Shown here: positions 32,751 through 44,317 of the stretch, in pieces
How the letters are laid out: every line of letters begins with the position of its first letter
Position numbering within the stretch: position 1 is the stretch's first letter
Assembly (NCBI GenBank): GCA_015832175.1
Contig: WJXW01000004.1
Location: forward strand, 1,736,001 to 1,800,000
Direction of reading: 5' to 3'
Length of the DNA stretch: 64,000 nucleotides
Source: Paraphaeosphaeria minitans
Lineage: Eukaryota > Ascomycota > Dothideomycetes > Pleosporales > Didymosphaeriaceae
Notes under the pieces: model-generated
What the model saw: the letters and a program-made list of their open reading frames with translations, nothing else
The model's database searches: none
What the model was told of the DNA's origin: nothing
Made by a program: the position numbers and the translations under genes

Positions 32751-34889
32751 ATGGCATCGGACGCTCACCATAATTTGACAGCAATGAATATCGTGTATCG
32801 ACCGTTGAAGCAGAAACGTAAAGAGATCAGATTGTTGGATTTGGAAGCCGCCGACAAGCTGGACGACCCGCTCCGCGCAACGCTTCGCCATGTTGAATTG
32901 AAGGACGCGCACTTTTCCGCACTTTCGTACGTTTGGGGAGATCCGGTTCACGATCGAGCAAACATCGTGATCAAATATGAGAGAAGCGCACGCGAATACC
33001 TTGCTTCTAAACTACCCGGCAAGTCACGAACGACATACCTCCACAGTATTGGCAGTAGCCTGGCCATAGCCCTAAGACACCTGCGACAGAAATATGGAAG
33101 AATCACTCTCTGGACCGATGCTCTCTGTATCAACCAAGATCCGTCGGATGTCAGAAAAGAGAAAAATTGGCAAGTTCCGCTTATGAAGTCCATATACTCT
33201 CAAGCGAAAGAGGTGCACGCCTGGTTAGGTCCTAGGCACGATGAAGACGCCGGGTCGGTGCGCAGTATCAACACTGCTTTCAGTGTGGCTGACAAGATAT
33301 GGTCTCTGACAGAAGATCTCTTGGGTTCGCCGGACCGCTTAACAGAGGAAAGCTGGCTCGAAGCTTGCTTTTACTTGACCAACGCGTATCGGTCAGCAAA
33401 CCAAACGCAACGTATCTGGACGGAATTTTCCATCGCGCTACGCCACATTGCCATGTCCAACAGATCGTTGCGCAGCGAGATGGTGTCCTTGAAGATTCTC
33501 TCTCAGAATCCTTACTTTTCGAGGATGTGGATCTTACAAGAGACGGGAAGGGCTCGCACATTAATCTTCCATTTTGGTGCGAAGCACACATCACACAGAC
33601 CCATTTTACTTGCTCTCAGCCTAGCAAACTCACTACGAGATCTTGAAATCAATCCTCAAGGTGGACCCATCTCTTCTAGGTTCGATCATCGTTTCGTGGG
33701 CTGTTTGCACGCACGCACTATGTGTATGCAGAAACGTTCTCTGGTAGATGTGCTGGGTGGAGCATACTTCAATGACCCTCCTCTGCACCAAGCAACAGAT
33801 CCTAGAGATATAATCTACGCCCGGTTAGGTCTCGCTGAGATCTCAGACGCAATAAAAGTTGAATACGGTCTGAGCATAGCCGAGGTCTATACTGATGCCT
33901 CTCGCTTTCTCCTTTCCAAGGGCTCTCTGGACTTGCTGGTTAATTTCAGACCGTACAATTTTCGGAAGGGTGTTAAGGATGAAGGCTTCCCATCCTGGGC
34001 ATATGACTGGTCAAGAAAAGGTTCCAACAAGTTCAATAAGTACACGGCTTCTGGAAGCATGTCTCAGAGCGTGACCGTTGTACCTTATCAGCACTCAACG
34101 TATAAGCATGCGCTGGTCTTGAGCGGCATCAAAATCGGAAACATACGGGTCACCCAGGAGAGGTTTTCTGCCGCTGTACTCGCTTCAGGGTTTAAAGAAG
34201 GGAACGTTGTAAAGGGCAGCCCGTTCGCTATCTCTGGAGGATATTTTACATGGAAGAAACAGATGGTTATGGAAAGTATAGCTGATACGTATATGCAACT
34301 CGATATCAGCATCTCCGGCATTGACATTGAGGCGCTCTTCGAGCTCCGATCACTGCCATTGGCGCTATTTTGGTGCTGGTGGCTACGTTGGATAGCGTCC
34401 CTCATGGCGCTAATAAAATACGCCGAACTTCATGATCGCGGAGTAGGACCAACAAGTGTGAATGTAGCGGAATTGATCTTCCGTGAAGGCCCCGGGGCGT
34501 TGGGCAGTACCGACAACTTCAGACATCTCGGGACCAAAGCAGGCATAGTGGCTCTGGCCGACTACCAGCGTTGGAGATCGCTCCTAGGCCACGAGTATAA
34601 CGGAGACGGGACAGATGTCAGCACGATTAATAATTTCGCGGAGTCGCTGTTCCGGTCGGCTTGGGGAATGCGTCCTGCGGTCTTATATGGTGGGAGACTT
34701 GGGTATGTACCTGAAGATGCTAGGACAAATGACGATGTGGTTATCTTTTATGGAGTCAAGGCGCCTCTGGTCATACGCAAAGTTGCAAGTGATGCGTATA
34801 GAATCATTGGACCCGCGCATATATGTGGTGCAATGCAAGGGGGGCTGATGCATGCAAAACTGCCCAGATCTGAGTACAAGGTGATCTGA
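32751..34889 (+). CDS. HET (heterokaryon incompatibility) domain protein
   Basis: Intronless, 712 aa. The HET domain spans about residues 50-270 with its hallmark blocks: FSALSYVWGD (56-64), LWTDALCINQD (120-130), MKSIYSQAKEVHAWLGP (145-161) and MWILQETGRA. Downstream it has DPRDIIYARLGLA, FPSWAYDWSR and a predicted hydrophobic helix (LALFWCWWLRWIASLMALI), then the C-terminal block that HET proteins usually end with. HET proteins trigger cell death after fusion of genetically different hyphae; many are polymorphic and paired with a linked partner gene. The partner cannot be read from sequence, but the two flanking minus-strand genes are related to each other and are candidates. There is no lesion in the frame. 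The start could also be the internal Met at residue 12. Confidence 0.92.
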   Translation: MASDAHHNLTAMNIVYRPLKQKRKEIRLLDLEAADKLDDPLRATLRHVELKDAHFSALSYVWGDPVHDRANIVIKYERSAREYLASKLPGKSRTTYLHSIGSSLAIALRHLRQKYGRITLWTDALCINQDPSDVRKEKNWQVPLMKSIYSQAKEVHAWLGPRHDEDAGSVRSINTAFSVADKIWSLTEDLLGSPDRLTEESWLEACFYLTNAYRSANQTQRIWTEFSIALRHIAMSNRSLRSEMVSLKILSQNPYFSRMWILQETGRARTLIFHFGAKHTSHRPILLALSLANSLRDLEINPQGGPISSRFDHRFVGCLHARTMCMQKRSLVDVLGGAYFNDPPLHQATDPRDIIYARLGLAEISDAIKVEYGLSIAEVYTDASRFLLSKGSLDLLVNFRPYNFRKGVKDEGFPSWAYDWSRKGSNKFNKYTASGSMSQSVTVVPYQHSTYKHALVLSGIKIGNIRVTQERFSAAVLASGFKEGNVVKGSPFAISGGYFTWKKQMVMESIADTYMQLDISISGIDIEALFELRSLPLALFWCWWLRWIASLMALIKYAELHDRGVGPTSVNVAELIFREGPGALGSTDNFRHLGTKAGIVALADYQRWRSLLGHEYNGDGTDVSTINNFAESLFRSAWGMRPAVLYGGRLGYVPEDARTNDDVVIFYGVKAPLVIRKVASDAYRIIGPAHICGAMQGGLMHAKLPRSEYKVI

Positions 34890-35226
34890 ATGACTCCTGT
34901 GGAGAATTCCGACAGATCAAAGATTAAATTGCATAAAACGATCATGCTTTTAACCATGCTTGGGTAATGATCAGTGTTGGTAACAGGTAATTTTCAATAC
35001 ACCATCATCGAACGACGACTTTGACAGATGTAAGCTGCTTCTGTTAGATCCAACGACATCGCCACCCCATTCATGACAAAATGCCTTGTAGGCCAGTGTC
35101 TGGTCTTCCCCAACCAGACCGACCCGTTTCATCTGTCTCATTCCTCAACTCTTGCAGCCTCGCTCGCATACTGTTAATCAGACAGCCTGGGAAAAATCTA
35201 TTCCTGGAGAACTGTCGCATACTTGT
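34890..35226. other. Convergent intergenic region
   Basis: 337 bp between the 3' ends of the HET gene and paralog B. No coding signal. Confidence 0.5.
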
Positions 35227-35637
35227 CTATTTTTTACACAGTAACGATTTCAACGTGAACTTGGCCTTAGGGGTGTCTGATGTTTTGGATGGCCCGGGTT
35301 TGGCAATGGCCTCAAACTTGGCAGGTAACGACTTCTTTGCAGCTTCTGCATGTGTTGATTTACGATTCGAATATTCCTCGAAGAGGTCGCACATGTGTTC
35401 GTAGAAAGCTCGGTCATAATCATCGAAGTCTGCATCTAAATCAGGAGTCGTCATTCACATGCGATATGTGAGCAACGTACTTTGGAACAACTCTTGCTCG
35501 TCATCGGCATTATGTTCGAACCCCAATGAGAACTCTGAATCACTGCCTGCAGCGGGAGCACTGTCTGCAGCGGGAGCACTGTCTCCAGCGGGAGCACTGT
35601 CTACAACTGATGCTTCACCCTGTGACGAACGGGTCAT
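35227..35637 (-). CDS. Small protein related to the gene at 30902-32292 (paralog B)
   Basis: Exons are 35637-35481 and 35435-35227 with a 45 bp phase-1 intron, giving 121 aa. The first exon has three imperfect copies of a DSAPA(A/G) repeat, then SEFSLGFEHNADDEQELFQ. The second exon starts NADFDDYDRAFYEHMCDLFEEY and ends in a basic tail. Against paralog A it shares S-x-FSLG, DEQ-x-LF, the AFY-x-x-M-x-D-x-F block and an intron at the same Asn codon in the same phase. Unlike paralog A it has no clear signal peptide, no cysteine-rich domain and no C-terminal anchor. It is either a truncated descendant or a short intracellular version. Function unknown. Confidence 0.6.
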
Positions 35638-36827
35638 GATGCTAGGCTGCAACTGAGAGAAATATGGCCAAGTGCACAAAAGGTTCTTGAGATTGAAAGC
35701 GCTCTGAAAGATGAAGAGGCACGGAGCAGCTTTGCAGAGATCCTATATGTAGTCCAGAAGAGCTACTTGTGGTTACTTTACAGGCCACATCATTACGCGC
35801 CGTATCCATCTTGCCGCCGCAGTTACTGGGGTCGGCAGCTTTTTATGCAACCAACGCGTACTGGCGCTAATTGGACCTCGGTTACGGTGGATCATCAAGA
35901 GTAAGTACCTAGAGCATAATAAAAGAATCCCATTGGAACATTTACTCTCCACACCTTCATCTACTATATCTCTATGCCCAATTTTTTTTAAAATCAAGAA
36001 TTAGCCTGTTTCTGAAGGTTTTTAAAACCGGCATCGCATAGGTTTGCATTTTTTAATTTTATTTTTAGAAAAATCAGATGACATTGTGCCGCCGCGCTTG
36101 CATAGGGGCAGTTTCAGAATGTACGCAGTGTCTGGTCGAAATGCACTTGTGCGGCGTAAGAGAGCGAGCTCGCTGACGCGACGCAGCCTGTCGTGTGTAA
36201 GCTAATTAGTCTCGGGCTTGTAGGAAGTTGAATTTTGCAAGGAGTTACTTCAAATATCGGATATGTACTACCAAAAGTGCTTAGACAGTCGTTTATAAAT
36301 ATCAACGCGCCTAGAAGTCGCGTCGAAATCTGTGTCATTGCGACGAAATTCAATCTCATCGTGAGGTATTGATCGTGAGGCCATGCCGGTGGTAATCAGC
36401 TAGGGGTACATTGTTTGCAACTTATTACAGGATCCCCCGAGCTCGACTGCCTACATCAATGTGGACACAGCTTGGAAAAATTGCTGCAAAAAACACCAAG
36501 CGGGATCGCGAGACACAGCATGCGTGCAGAGGCGTTGGCCAGTGGTCAGAAAAGTGGAACTGGCGAACGACTGCGTGGAGATACAGGGCGTAGGCTCATG
36601 CGACAAGGTCTGTACTTCAAGGTCCACTTGTGTCCATGTTGAAATGCATGGTGGTTGGCTGCATTCCATTCGTCGATGGGGCAACGTGGATCAGGTCTTT
36701 CTAAGCCAGTATGGCGAAGTCTAACCACGCTGGGAGCGAGGCAAATGCACAAAGCAATTGTTTCGCGAGACATTGAGCTGAAGTGAAAATTCATTGTACA
36801 TAACACATCTATACACACCCATGCTGT
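35638..36827. other. Intergenic, AT-rich in the middle
   Basis: 1.2 kb. An AT-rich segment near 35980-36080 includes T and A homopolymers. No family-like frame. It includes the promoter of paralog B and the 3' side of the amino acid permease. Confidence 0.5.
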
Positions 36828-38240
36828 CTAACTGGAACGGCAGGTGAACGGCTTATGCGCACTTCCCGTGCTCGTGAGCTTGATGATGTCCGCGATTGTC
36901 GCATAACTTCCCGCACCAAGTGTGACAATGCCAATGATGAAAGCCAACATGCAAGCGGCACTCATGATCAAGTTTTCCTTAGCATACCAGCTGCCTTTCT
37001 TCAGCAGACAGAACCACATAACAGCCGGGATCCAGAACGAGAATCCAGACACGAAGAGGGCGGATGCGAGAGACAGGAGATCAGAGAAGATGGGAATTGC
37101 CTCGGCAATAATCCATGCGATGACCGTGAAGATGAGGACGAGGACAATCCAGGATGCCCAGCCAGCAACGGTGTTAATATAGCGTAGGACAGAGTTCTTG
37201 AACATGCGACCGTGGATGTATCGGAGTGCGACAGTCGTGTTGATGGATCCGGAGATGAAAATGACTGGCAGAGCAAAACCGAAGGCGATCCTGGACACAA
37301 GCGGGCCGGCGGAAAGGAGAGCAGGGGATTGCACGTCCATGCCAATGAATGCGTAACAGAGCGCACCTGTCAGAGTGTAAATAGTGATCTGAATGGCGCC
37401 GGACGCCCAGATACTCTTCATGTATTCCCCAGGGGTGTGCATCTCGTCCATGAAGGAGAATTGGCCGATCGCGAAGCTGAAGGCGAAGATGATGTTGCTA
37501 ACAGCGACAAAAGCTTCAGAGAACGTCAAATTCTCCTTGGGCCAGGCAGACCAATTTACTGAGGACATGCCACCGGTAGAGTCTGTAGCCTGAACGCCAG
37601 TTGCGATGATCGTGATACCGATGGCGATGAAAATGGACGCGAAGTCGATATAGCCCAGTATTGCAACCTCAGAGAACGAAGGCGGGATGGCTAGGATAAG
37701 GAGTATAATAGCGGAGACTGCGGAGAAGACGATAGAGCAGACATGTCCTCCGTTCAGGTTGATCAAAGCAATACTTCCAGTCAAGGCGTGCGAACCGACC
37801 ACCATCAGTAGCTCCAGTACTAGTGCAGCACCAAAGATTTCGTAGCCAACACGGCCGAGCAAGAGTCGTCCAGCGTCCGCATATGACGCTACCTCTGGGT
37901 ACTTTAGCTTGACTTGACCGACAAGATAGCTCGTGAAAATCGAGATGCAACCGAGCGTAATGGTGAGGAAGACTCCAGGAAACATGCCTAGTGTCGCATA
38001 GGCTTGGGGCAAGCTGAGCGCACCGAGGGCGATCGCTTCGACGATGGTGACAACTGCAAGGCGTTTCCATCCAAGGCGATGGAAATGAGCATCTCCTTCT
38101 GCAGCAATCTTCTTGAGACGATGCGAATCTGTGACCTCTACAAAAATGTTGTTGTCGACCATGTCGTCCGAGTCTGCGTCGTTATTTTTGCGGCCCTTGT
38201 TGTATTGCTGGGCGCCGGCACTGGTGATGGGGTCGGCCAT
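36828..38240 (-). CDS. Mtr-like neutral amino acid permease
   Basis: Intronless 470 aa member of the amino acid/auxin permease (Aa_trans) family with about 11 hydrophobic helices. Recognisable segments: HFHRLGWKRLAVVTIVEAIA then GALSLPQAYATLGMFPG (the conserved first-helix motif), IFTSYLVGQVKLKYPEVASY, ADAGRLLLGRVGYEIFG, and GALCYAFIGMDVQSPALLS. It resembles the Neurospora Mtr class that imports neutral aliphatic and aromatic amino acids at the plasma membrane. The N-terminal 45 residues are acidic and cytosolic. A TTATCT (AGATAA on the other strand) about 230 bp upstream is a possible GATA-factor (AreA/NIT2) site. Substrate is inferred from family. Confidence 0.88.
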   Translation of the reverse strand: MADPITSAGAQQYNKGRKNNDADSDDMVDNNIFVEVTDSHRLKKIAAEGDAHFHRLGWKRLAVVTIVEAIALGALSLPQAYATLGMFPGVFLTITLGCISIFTSYLVGQVKLKYPEVASYADAGRLLLGRVGYEIFGAALVLELLMVVGSHALTGSIALINLNGGHVCSIVFSAVSAIILLILAIPPSFSEVAILGYIDFASIFIAIGITIIATGVQATDSTGGMSSVNWSAWPKENLTFSEAFVAVSNIIFAFSFAIGQFSFMDEMHTPGEYMKSIWASGAIQITIYTLTGALCYAFIGMDVQSPALLSAGPLVSRIAFGFALPVIFISGSINTTVALRYIHGRMFKNSVLRYINTVAGWASWIVLVLIFTVIAWIIAEAIPIFSDLLSLASALFVSGFSFWIPAVMWFCLLKKGSWYAKENLIMSAACMLAFIIGIVTLGAGSYATIADIIKLTSTGSAHKPFTCRSS

Positions 38241-40203
38241 TGTGTGGATGAATTTGGAGGAATATCGAGACGAGTCGGGGTGGAAGAGGTGTGGTTAAAG
38301 GCTGGTAGCGAGTGCAAAATCCCCCCAACGATATTTCCAGGAGAGCCAAGGGCGAAATTCTGTCGTTCTTCCAGTGGATCAATCCCAGGTGCCCCATGGG
38401 TACATATATGCAAGCATATTTCCCCGCAAGCTGGCCGAAGTAATGGATTTGACACAAATCATCTTGTTATCTCTGCACGTGGAGACGACGAACTAGGCCG
38501 AGTCTGAGTGTCCCTGAAGTCGGCCTCACTTTGAGCTCACGATCCATTAGGTGCTGTAGAGAGAAGAATTCGAGAAGCTTTGGGCGTAACTAGGCATGCA
38601 AGCCCATGCGATGTGCTGCGGTAGCCTTGCCTTAATGAGGCTGGCGTTATCCCGACAAGGCTTGGTGTGGCGAGCTCAACGTTCGACCTATTCACTAGCG
38701 GGCTTGGACGAAAACTCTTAGCAAACTCATTTCTACCATGTGGATATCGTGTGTCGTCGAATGCTTTATTTGGATGCACTTTGACTTCTAGAAGCGCGGA
38801 TCTAGCCGTTCTTGTCCGCACTGCTGAGCTTCAACGTTACCCTTACGTAGTTTTTCCGAGATGCGACCTTCCGAGCACTAGGTATGCAACGTGCTCAATG
38901 GTCGGAAGGCATATTGAGACGAATTTTTATTCGATGGAACTATGTTTGGACAACAGATATGACCTCGTTATTAACGGCTTCCTACGGCTGTGAGCTTCGG
39001 CCTGGGGTCAGACTTCGGTCTTATCCGGGTGATAAAATATCGCAAGCTTGGCAACCTCAGCTCAGTCTGCATTTGAGGCACTATACCTAGTTAGTGTCAT
39101 CAACCAAGGAGCAAATCGCCCAGCCTCTTCATTATGTCTCGAGACGGAGACGTGTGGGTGTCATGATCACAAGATCTGGCATCAGGCTGGTAACTGGCAG
39201 TAAGCAACTGCAGTGTCAATTTTTGAGGGTCTCTGCACCACGCCCAATAACTTGAGCCAGTGCTATTCATCGATAAAACTATTATTTTGGCTATGCTGGT
39301 GTTCTAAGGAGCCATAGTTATTACTGCAGAATTGTACGTAAGCCAACACATGGACGCAACTATCGATCGCGACGAAAAGTGTCAGCACCTTGACCGGATG
39401 TCTTGTCTGCGCGAGCCCAGATGGCCTCCACAAAGCCCGTATTTTTGTTCGGTTCGAAACACTGTGAAGGGTTCCATCACGCGCTCGTTAACACTTCTGT
39501 TGCGTGTACCCGATTGGCAACATTTTTTTCCCAGGCCAGATGGAAAGTATGGGGCAGTCGACTTTCAACGCGAATTGCAGGGCAAGATCTATTCAGCGGT
39601 CAGAACAGCCCTGCTGTTGTCGTCGAGGTGCTCCCCCTGTATCCCTAGAGCTTCTCGTCGCGCTTCAAATCCTCACAGAGGGGGATTCTTCTAGCTGCGG
39701 CTCTTGCAGCAGAATACATTATAGCCAGGACCATGGTGACAGTTGTGATGAAACCCGCGAATCGACGAACTCCTTGGTGCAGAGATAGCTAACATTACGT
39801 GGTCGCAATGCGCCTAGGCAACCACTAAACTGCAATATGTTAATGCGCGGGTATCTAGATACAAAACGTATTCATACCCACTTCTCCTATCCACCATAGA
39901 GGAGTTTCATTCACCACATCATAGGCCTATACATGTTATAGCTCCCATTCAGAGATTTAGTAATTAATGTAATAATAGAAGGCTTCGCGGAACAGTTCAG
40001 AAACGGCTGCTTGACTCATTTTTGAAGTTTCCTCGTCTAGGTACCTATTGAGCCGGTGTCACTTCCGCTCACAGAACTCTCGGGAGCGACGTCGGGCATG
40101 GCCCCAGGTGCGTTCTATTAGAAGCTAAAATATAACTACTAGCACATCTAGCAATGGGGAAGATTGAATCGATGCGCGCTCTTATAGCCAACTTGATACA
40201 CGG
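38241..40203. other. Long gene-poor stretch
   Basis: 2 kb between two minus-strand genes. Only short overlapping frames without family signals. The first few hundred bases are the permease promoter. I could not recognise any transposon remnant. Confidence 0.45.
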
Positions 40204-42033
40204 TCAACTTACAATATCGCCAATCTCTGTCTTAGGCATCAGATACATGCCTGACCATTGTCTTAGCTTTGTCATTTGCTCAAACGCATACCCGACGTTC
40301 AGAACATCAGCGTCACCTCCCACCATGCCGAACACATACATCGAAAAACTGCATATTCACATGTTAGCCTTGCTCTGCATTGTCTTCCCCAATTCCGTCA
40401 AATTTATCACTTACGGAAGTCCCGGCGCCACATTCACGAGCCCGTTTCCGAGATCAAGTGTCACCTCTGTCCCAACAGGGTACCTCCCCATCGGGATCGA
40501 TATGCACGGCGAGCCGGCCTTTGCCGCCAGGGAATTGAGCGTTGGTGAAAGGCTTGGTGTAAGAAGGATGTCGAGTCTGTGTCGCTTGAGCGTGCCTTGA
40601 ATACCGCCATCTCCCGCGAACCACGCATCTTTTGCCAGCATTTCTTGATACAGATCGTCGTTTGGATCCGTAGCAAGTGCGCGCTCGAGAACTGCGACGT
40701 TTCTCTGCGGATACTCTTCTTTTGGATGCGATTTCGTAAAGACGATAAGGTCATCCAAGGTTTTGATGTTCTGCGGATTCGTGCAGAGACTGGAGAGATA
40801 CTTGTTGATTGCGAGTTTCATCTCTGTGTCCAATAAGATATTCCTCTCTACCTGGGTAAGCCTCTCGAACTCGTTCAAACCGATGATATCGATGTCTTGG
40901 ACAATGTCCGCTCCCGCCATCTCTAGCAGGCTCAAGGCTTTTACAAAGGCTTTAAGTTTCGCTGGATGGACCCCTATCAAGTCAGCGACATTCGAAGGGA
41001 CTCCAATCTTCACCCCGTTGAGGGAAGTACTCGAGCAAGATGACTTAAGCGCATCCCTAAGTCTGCTATGGCTGTCGTGAGCCCCTTCGTTAGTATACCG
41101 CATGATTTCCTGCAGTATTTCCGATGCATCAACGATCGTCCGCGTCAGCAAACCAACGGTGTCCAGTCTCTCCGATGCGAATATAATGCCTTCAGAAGGA
41201 ATTAGCCCCCTCGTCGGTTTGAAGCCTACAACGCTAGCTCGCTCAGCGGGGCTTACGATGCTATAGCATGTCTGGTCTTCACGTTAGCCTATGACTCGGC
41301 CCACTGTAGAAACCCTACCTCGGTGCCTAACGCCGCAAATCCCAGCCCAAGCGCCGTCGCAACTGCGCTCCCACTACTGCTCCCACTAGTCTTCATTCCC
41401 TTGTAGAAAGGACCAGTGCACTGCCCGCCCCTCGCACTCCATCCACTACACCCGCTCGTAGAGCGAAACCCAGCCCACTGTGCCATATTCGCTTTACCGA
41501 GGATGATCGCACCGGACCTCCTCAGCGCGGTGACGGCGGCTGATTCTTTTGCTGGCCGTGCACCAACAAGGGTGTACGACCCGCACGTGCTGTCCATGCG
41601 GTCGAGGGTTACGATGTTATCTTTGAGGAGAATGGGGATACCGTGGAGGGGGCCGCGAGGGCCAGAGGTGCGGCGCTCTGCATCGAGGGCGTGGGCAATG
41701 GAGAGGGTGTCGGGGTTGGTCTGGATGAGGGAGTGGAATTCGTGGTCGACTTCTTTGATGCGGTGGAGATAGGCTTTTACAAGAGTGGCTGAGGCGAATC
41801 TTTGCGCTTCCAGGCCACAGATTAGTTCGGAAAGGGTGATCTCGAGTAGAGAGGGAATCTTTCCATTGTTATCTACTTGATTTTAGCGCGAGAAGACAGT
41901 CTGCAGATGGTTGCTTACCATTTTCTGATGTATGGGGACGCCATGCTGTAGCCAGCCATATAATCGTTACCACAAGGCAGATCACAAGGTGGACATCGGC
42001 GAGTATCAAATTAGCCGCGATATAGTAGAACAT
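40204..42033 (-). CDS. Amidase-signature family protein with N-terminal membrane anchor
   Basis: Exons are 42033-41919, 41875-41319, 41271-40415 and 40348-40204, giving 557 aa. Exon 1 encodes a hydrophobic leader (LVICLVVTIIWLATAW), either a signal anchor or a signal peptide. The amidase core shows the catalytic Lys in HGIPILLKDNIVT, the Ser cluster in KTSGSSSGSAVAT and the third catalytic block GTETCYSIVSPAER/ASVVGFKPTRGLIPSEGI formed across the second junction. The last exon restores PGLPFSMYVFGMVGG and ALEQ-like FEQMTKLRQW, as in fungal amidases. All introns are 43-66 bp GT-AG. It hydrolyses an amide to acid plus ammonia; the substrate is unknown. It neighbours peptide and amino acid transporters. 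The final exon end (TGA after IGDIVS) could instead be spliced further. Confidence 0.88.
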
Positions 42034-42407
42034 TTGCAATACAGTAGTTGTGCGAGAGCTTTTGCTACAAGAGGACCAGTATATGGGAAATACTCTATCT
42101 GGTGCCAGCTGTGTGGCCTGAAAATATCAATGGGGTTCTTTTGTGACAGCAGCACTTGCCCGCGAATTTGCGAATGAATGACTGAATTGATTATCTCGAG
42201 ATATTGTGAGTTCTGTAGTGTGTCGATACAGCGTCTGCAGTGTAATTGACTACTGATATGAAGATATCGCATGGCCTGGCCCCTCAGATTCATCTCCATG
42301 ATACAGTGCTGGGGCAGAAACCGTCAGATATCTTACTATAAGGTAGCATATAACCACCTAGCCCAGCACTAAGTTAACATTCGGCCTCCTCCTCAAGCCG
42401 TAGTATC
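42034..42407. other. Short intergenic region
   Basis: 374 bp between two minus-strand genes: 3' UTR of the peptide transporter and promoter of the amidase. Confidence 0.5.
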
Positions 42408-44317
42408 TCAAGCTTTCTTCTCCGCATCGACAACGAGGCTCACCTGTCTCGCTGTGTCCACCGCTGCCACTTCCACTTCATCGTCATGAACGAGGAACTC
42501 ATCGTCATTCAAGTCATGATGTCTCCACCAGAAAATTGCAGTTTGAGCGAACAGCGCAATCGCAGGTCCAGCCCACACCCACTACATATTCAGTTAGCAG
42601 TTTCCCGTTATGTTTACAGCGAACAATCACGGCTTACAATCAGATGCGGATCCACAATCGCAGGAACCAGAATCTCGCTCAATGCCACGCTGAGCGCGGT
42701 ATTGAACAAGAATAGCGCAACGACAATACTCTTCATGCGCGGCGGTGCACGCGCATACGCCAGCTCATATCCTGTGACATTCACGAAGACCTCAGAGATA
42801 GCGCCCAGGCTAACATTGGGCAACTGCCACCAGATGCTGATGGGACTGACATCGTCGCAGGTCGAAGCTGCGTAGCCGCAGGGCGAGGTCTTGTAGACGC
42901 GGTACTGCAGAACAGCGCCGATGACGCCGGAGATGGCAGCGAGGAGGAATCCCGTGGTGATGCGGGAGATACGACCGAACTTGATGTTGTAGCGGCGGAG
43001 CAGGGGGTAGAGGCCGTGGCCGAGGACAGGCGTGGCGATAAGAATGGTAATGGGATTGAGCTTGGCGAGGAGGTCGTTGGGGGCGCCGTTAGTGGTCATC
43101 GCCGCGCCTTGATTGGAGCCGACGGCGCCGATGCCGCCGTCGTTCATGTACCAAATGGGCATGTAGAGGAAGATCTGGCAAGCGACGAGGGCGCGGTAGA
43201 CATCAGTCACGTCTTTGTCGGTCCACGAGACGGTGATACCTTTGGCGGCCAGTGAGGAAGGTTTTGCAACTTCCCAGTAGTTCTTGCCCCACAGCCTATA
43301 CTTGTTATGTCTGATAGCCGTGCCGATGATCTTGAAGAACTGTGGAAGATCGGACCCAGACGGTGGTTGCTTGATCAGTCTCTTGTTCATGAAGACGAGG
43401 AGGATAGGTAGCAGAAAGTAGACGATGCCAGGAAGCAAAAACGCAGCCCAAAATCCGACGTACTTCTCCGTGTAAACACAAGCGATCGCGAAGAAGGCCC
43501 CGACATTGATGAAGGCGTAAAAGTAGAGACAGATGCTTTGGATCGTGGTCTCGGGGTCTACAATGACTCGTTCGCCACTCGTCAGTGTCTTGGTGTACGG
43601 CTTCTGGTGTTGGTACTGGTCGAGTAGTATAGGCGATACGTTTGGTTTGAAGGTACCCGCACCGATGGCAAGCAAAATGAAGCTGACCATGAATGGCGCG
43701 AGACCTTTGCCAGCCTTGAGGAGTGATGGAGCTGCACCGCCGATCATGATAACGTGCGAGATGCCACCGATGATTACACCACAGACGATTGCTTTGAATC
43801 TACCAATCTTGGCATCAGCGAGCCACGCGCCGAAAATGGGTACGGTGTATGAGAGAAACGTGAACAGCAGACCCATTGCAGAGGCGAACTGAAGACCCTG
43901 GTTCCTGTTTGAAGTGCAACGTCAGTCTCACATTTCGGTTCTGTCTACTTGAAAAGGTAGCTTACAGCGCTCCGGCGTGTCCGTTGGGATTGGTTTTGGT
44001 GACGGCTCCAGCCCCGTTCCCACCAGCAGGAAGAGGAAACTGCATGTAATTGTTGAAGACGCCTTTGGCACCATAGTATGATGCACGTTCGGCAACCTCG
44101 ACGAAACAGATAAGGTATGTGATAGAAGGAATACTGCCGGCCACCCTCCTCAATGTCCCTGCCTCTTCCTCAGTCGGCGCAATGTATTCTTCTAATGGCA
44201 CATCAGATGCTGCTTCGAGGTCGTGCTTTTCATTGCCTGTGCGAGTAAGGTCTTGTACGGCCGCTGTTCCATGTCAGATACGAGCGGTTCATCTGTAGAA
44301 AGTCAATACCTACCCAT
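42408..44317 (-). CDS. PTR2: POT/PTR2 family proton-coupled oligopeptide transporter
   Basis: Exons are 44317-44314, 44236-43966, 43904-42638 and 42581-42408, giving 571 aa. The PTR2 signatures are clear: FVEVAERASYYGAKGVFNNY in helix 1, GAWLADAKIGRFKAI after helix 2, GTFKPNVSP, and FYAFINVGAFFA. About 12 helices are seen, with the family's cytosolic loop and C-terminal YELAYARAPPRMKSIV. The last exon (WVWAGPAIALFAQTAIFWW) completes helix 12 and an acidic tail. The first coding exon would be only 4 nt (ATGG), joined by a 77 bp intron to give MGNEKHDLEAASD; there is no ATG in the exon 2 frame before helix 1. It imports di- and tripeptides, which fits the nearby secreted sedolisin. Confidence 0.9.

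Noticed and set aside
38241..40203. Search for a transposon remnant in the 2 kb gap
   Set aside because: No terminal repeats, no transposase or reverse-transcriptase motifs in any frame.
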